Part shown: positions 6,258 to 6,630 of the stretch, one piece after another
Position numbering within the stretch: the first letter of the stretch is position 1
How the letters are laid out: each line of letters opens with the position of its first letter
Source: Woronichinia sp035285405
Lineage (GTDB): Bacteria; Cyanobacteriota; Cyanobacteriia; Cyanobacteriales; Microcystaceae
Assembly (NCBI GenBank): GCA_035285405.1
Contig: JAYKJI010000186.1
Span: forward strand, 1-6,630
DNA length: 6,630 nt
Reading direction: 5' to 3'
The notes under the pieces: generated by a model
Told to the model about the DNA's origin: nothing
The model's database searches: none
Seen by the model: only the letters and a program-made list of their open reading frames with translations
Translations under genes and position numbers: made by a program

Positions 6258-6503
6258 TCAAGGGCGATCGCTTTCTGACTGTTCTCGGTAAAGCTGTTGC
6301 AGCAAACGTGGCCAAAGAATTAAAAAATATAGCCACCAAATCACAATCACAAAACTCAAAGGCAAGGTTAACCAAAGACGCTGAAATAATAGCCAACTAA
6401 CCGCGATCGCGCCCATACCTGTCAGGATAATTGTCCATGGCTGACACCACCAGGGTTTATATTGCCAAGGATTAAAAAACGTTTGTTGATCTTGCTCTAT
6501 CAC
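6258..6503 (-). CDS. Small Trp-rich two-helix membrane protein, resembling cyanobacterial DUF6737
   Basis: An 81-residue protein with GTG start at 6503, preceded by AGGT seven bases upstream, an acceptable ribosome site. The N-terminal cytoplasm-like stretch carries NPWQYKPWWCQPW (11-23), followed by hydrophobic segments at about 24-41 and 46-66 and a charged tail with REQSESDRP. Nine of 81 residues are tryptophan. The W-x2-KPWWCQPW block looks like the conserved core of a small cyanobacterial family of unknown function that I recall as DUF6737; this assignment is from memory and the function is unknown. It converges on ftsW with a 48-base gap, so it is unlikely to share its regulation. Confidence 0.75.
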   Translation of the reverse strand: MIEQDQQTFFNPWQYKPWWCQPWTIILTGMGAIAVSWLLFQRLWLTLPLSFVIVIWWLYFLILWPRLLQQLYREQSESDRP

Positions 6504-6630
6504 TTAATAGACCTGTTGGGAAATAAAAGAGAAACAGAAAGTTTGCACAGTAAGGATTTCATCATCTCTTACCAATTAGGCAGCATTCAAATAGAAGTTC
6601 CATAAACCAGTAGAATTCAACATCAAGCGG

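Larger units (their letters stand above)
489..6410. repeat. Dispersed HIP1 octamers (GCGATCGC), 12 copies
   Basis: The palindrome GCGATCGC starts at 489, 525, 1428, 1764, 2190, 2857, 3959, 4275, 4458, 5264, 6264 and 6403. All lie inside coding regions, often read as Ala-Ile-Ala in the GT39 and epimerase proteins. Near matches with one changed base occur at about 730, 2052, 4732 and 5992. HIP1 is a well-known over-represented cyanobacterial motif, so it identifies the host lineage and argues that these genes have been resident for a long time. The span given encloses the copies; they do not form an array. Confidence 0.95.

Noticed and set aside
6562..6630. Minus-strand open stretch from the right edge to TGA, 22 codons
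   Set aside because: It is too short and has no motif; such a length is common by chance in AT-rich DNA.
1..6630. Search for CRISPR arrays, insertion sequences, target-site duplications, toxin-antitoxin or defence genes, riboswitches and origins
   Set aside because: No spaced direct repeats, transposase motifs, DnaA-box clusters or defence-domain signatures are visible; apart from the edge fragment, the genes are ordinary envelope, division and translation functions.

Overview
The window looks like a chromosomal stretch from a cyanobacterium. Twelve copies of the octamer GCGATCGC (HIP1, a known cyanobacterial repeat) lie in 6.6 kb, where about 0.1 would be expected by chance. The gene families fit: cyanobacterial-type FtsW, a TspO/MBR protein and a small Trp-rich membrane protein resembling a cyanobacterial DUF family. 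Most genes lack a clear Shine-Dalgarno site. I cannot fix the genus; a unicellular Synechocystis/Microcystis/Cyanothece-like organism is a guess.

Layout, left to right. Positions 1-82 may hold the 5' end of a minus-strand gene leaving the window. A plus-strand gene (228-1799) encodes a multi-pass glycosyltransferase of the GT39/ArnT type. A minus-strand tRNA-Val(GAC) follows (1859-1932) with its own promoter. The minus-strand gene 2015-3130 encodes a non-hydrolysing UDP-GlcNAc 2-epimerase. It diverges from a plus-strand run: a GT4 glycosyltransferase (3265-4374), a TspO/MBR-like protein (4419-4892), a possible 22-codon reading frame (4901-4969) and the FtsW/RodA-family protein (4992-6209). 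A small minus-strand membrane protein gene (6258-6503) converges on ftsW. Positions 6504-6630 hold no gene I can support. No gene-free stretch exceeds 300 bases.

Functional reading. Three genes point to envelope polysaccharide or lipid-linked sugar metabolism: the epimerase makes UDP-ManNAc from UDP-GlcNAc, the GT4 enzyme is a cytoplasmic sugar transferase, and the GT39 protein would move sugars from a lipid carrier on the outer face of the membrane. They are not arranged as one operon. FtsW polymerises septal peptidoglycan. GT4, tspO and ftsW are co-directional with gaps of 44 and about 100 bases, so partial co-transcription is possible.

I see no insertion sequence, CRISPR array, defence cassette or other obviously new system. 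The point most worth checking is the start of ftsW: the best ribosome binding site in the window serves a short frame that ends just before ftsW and is offset from it by one base. Next are a roughly 60-residue insert in the first extracytoplasmic loop of the GT39 protein and a perfect 9-bp hairpin across the ftsW stop codon.
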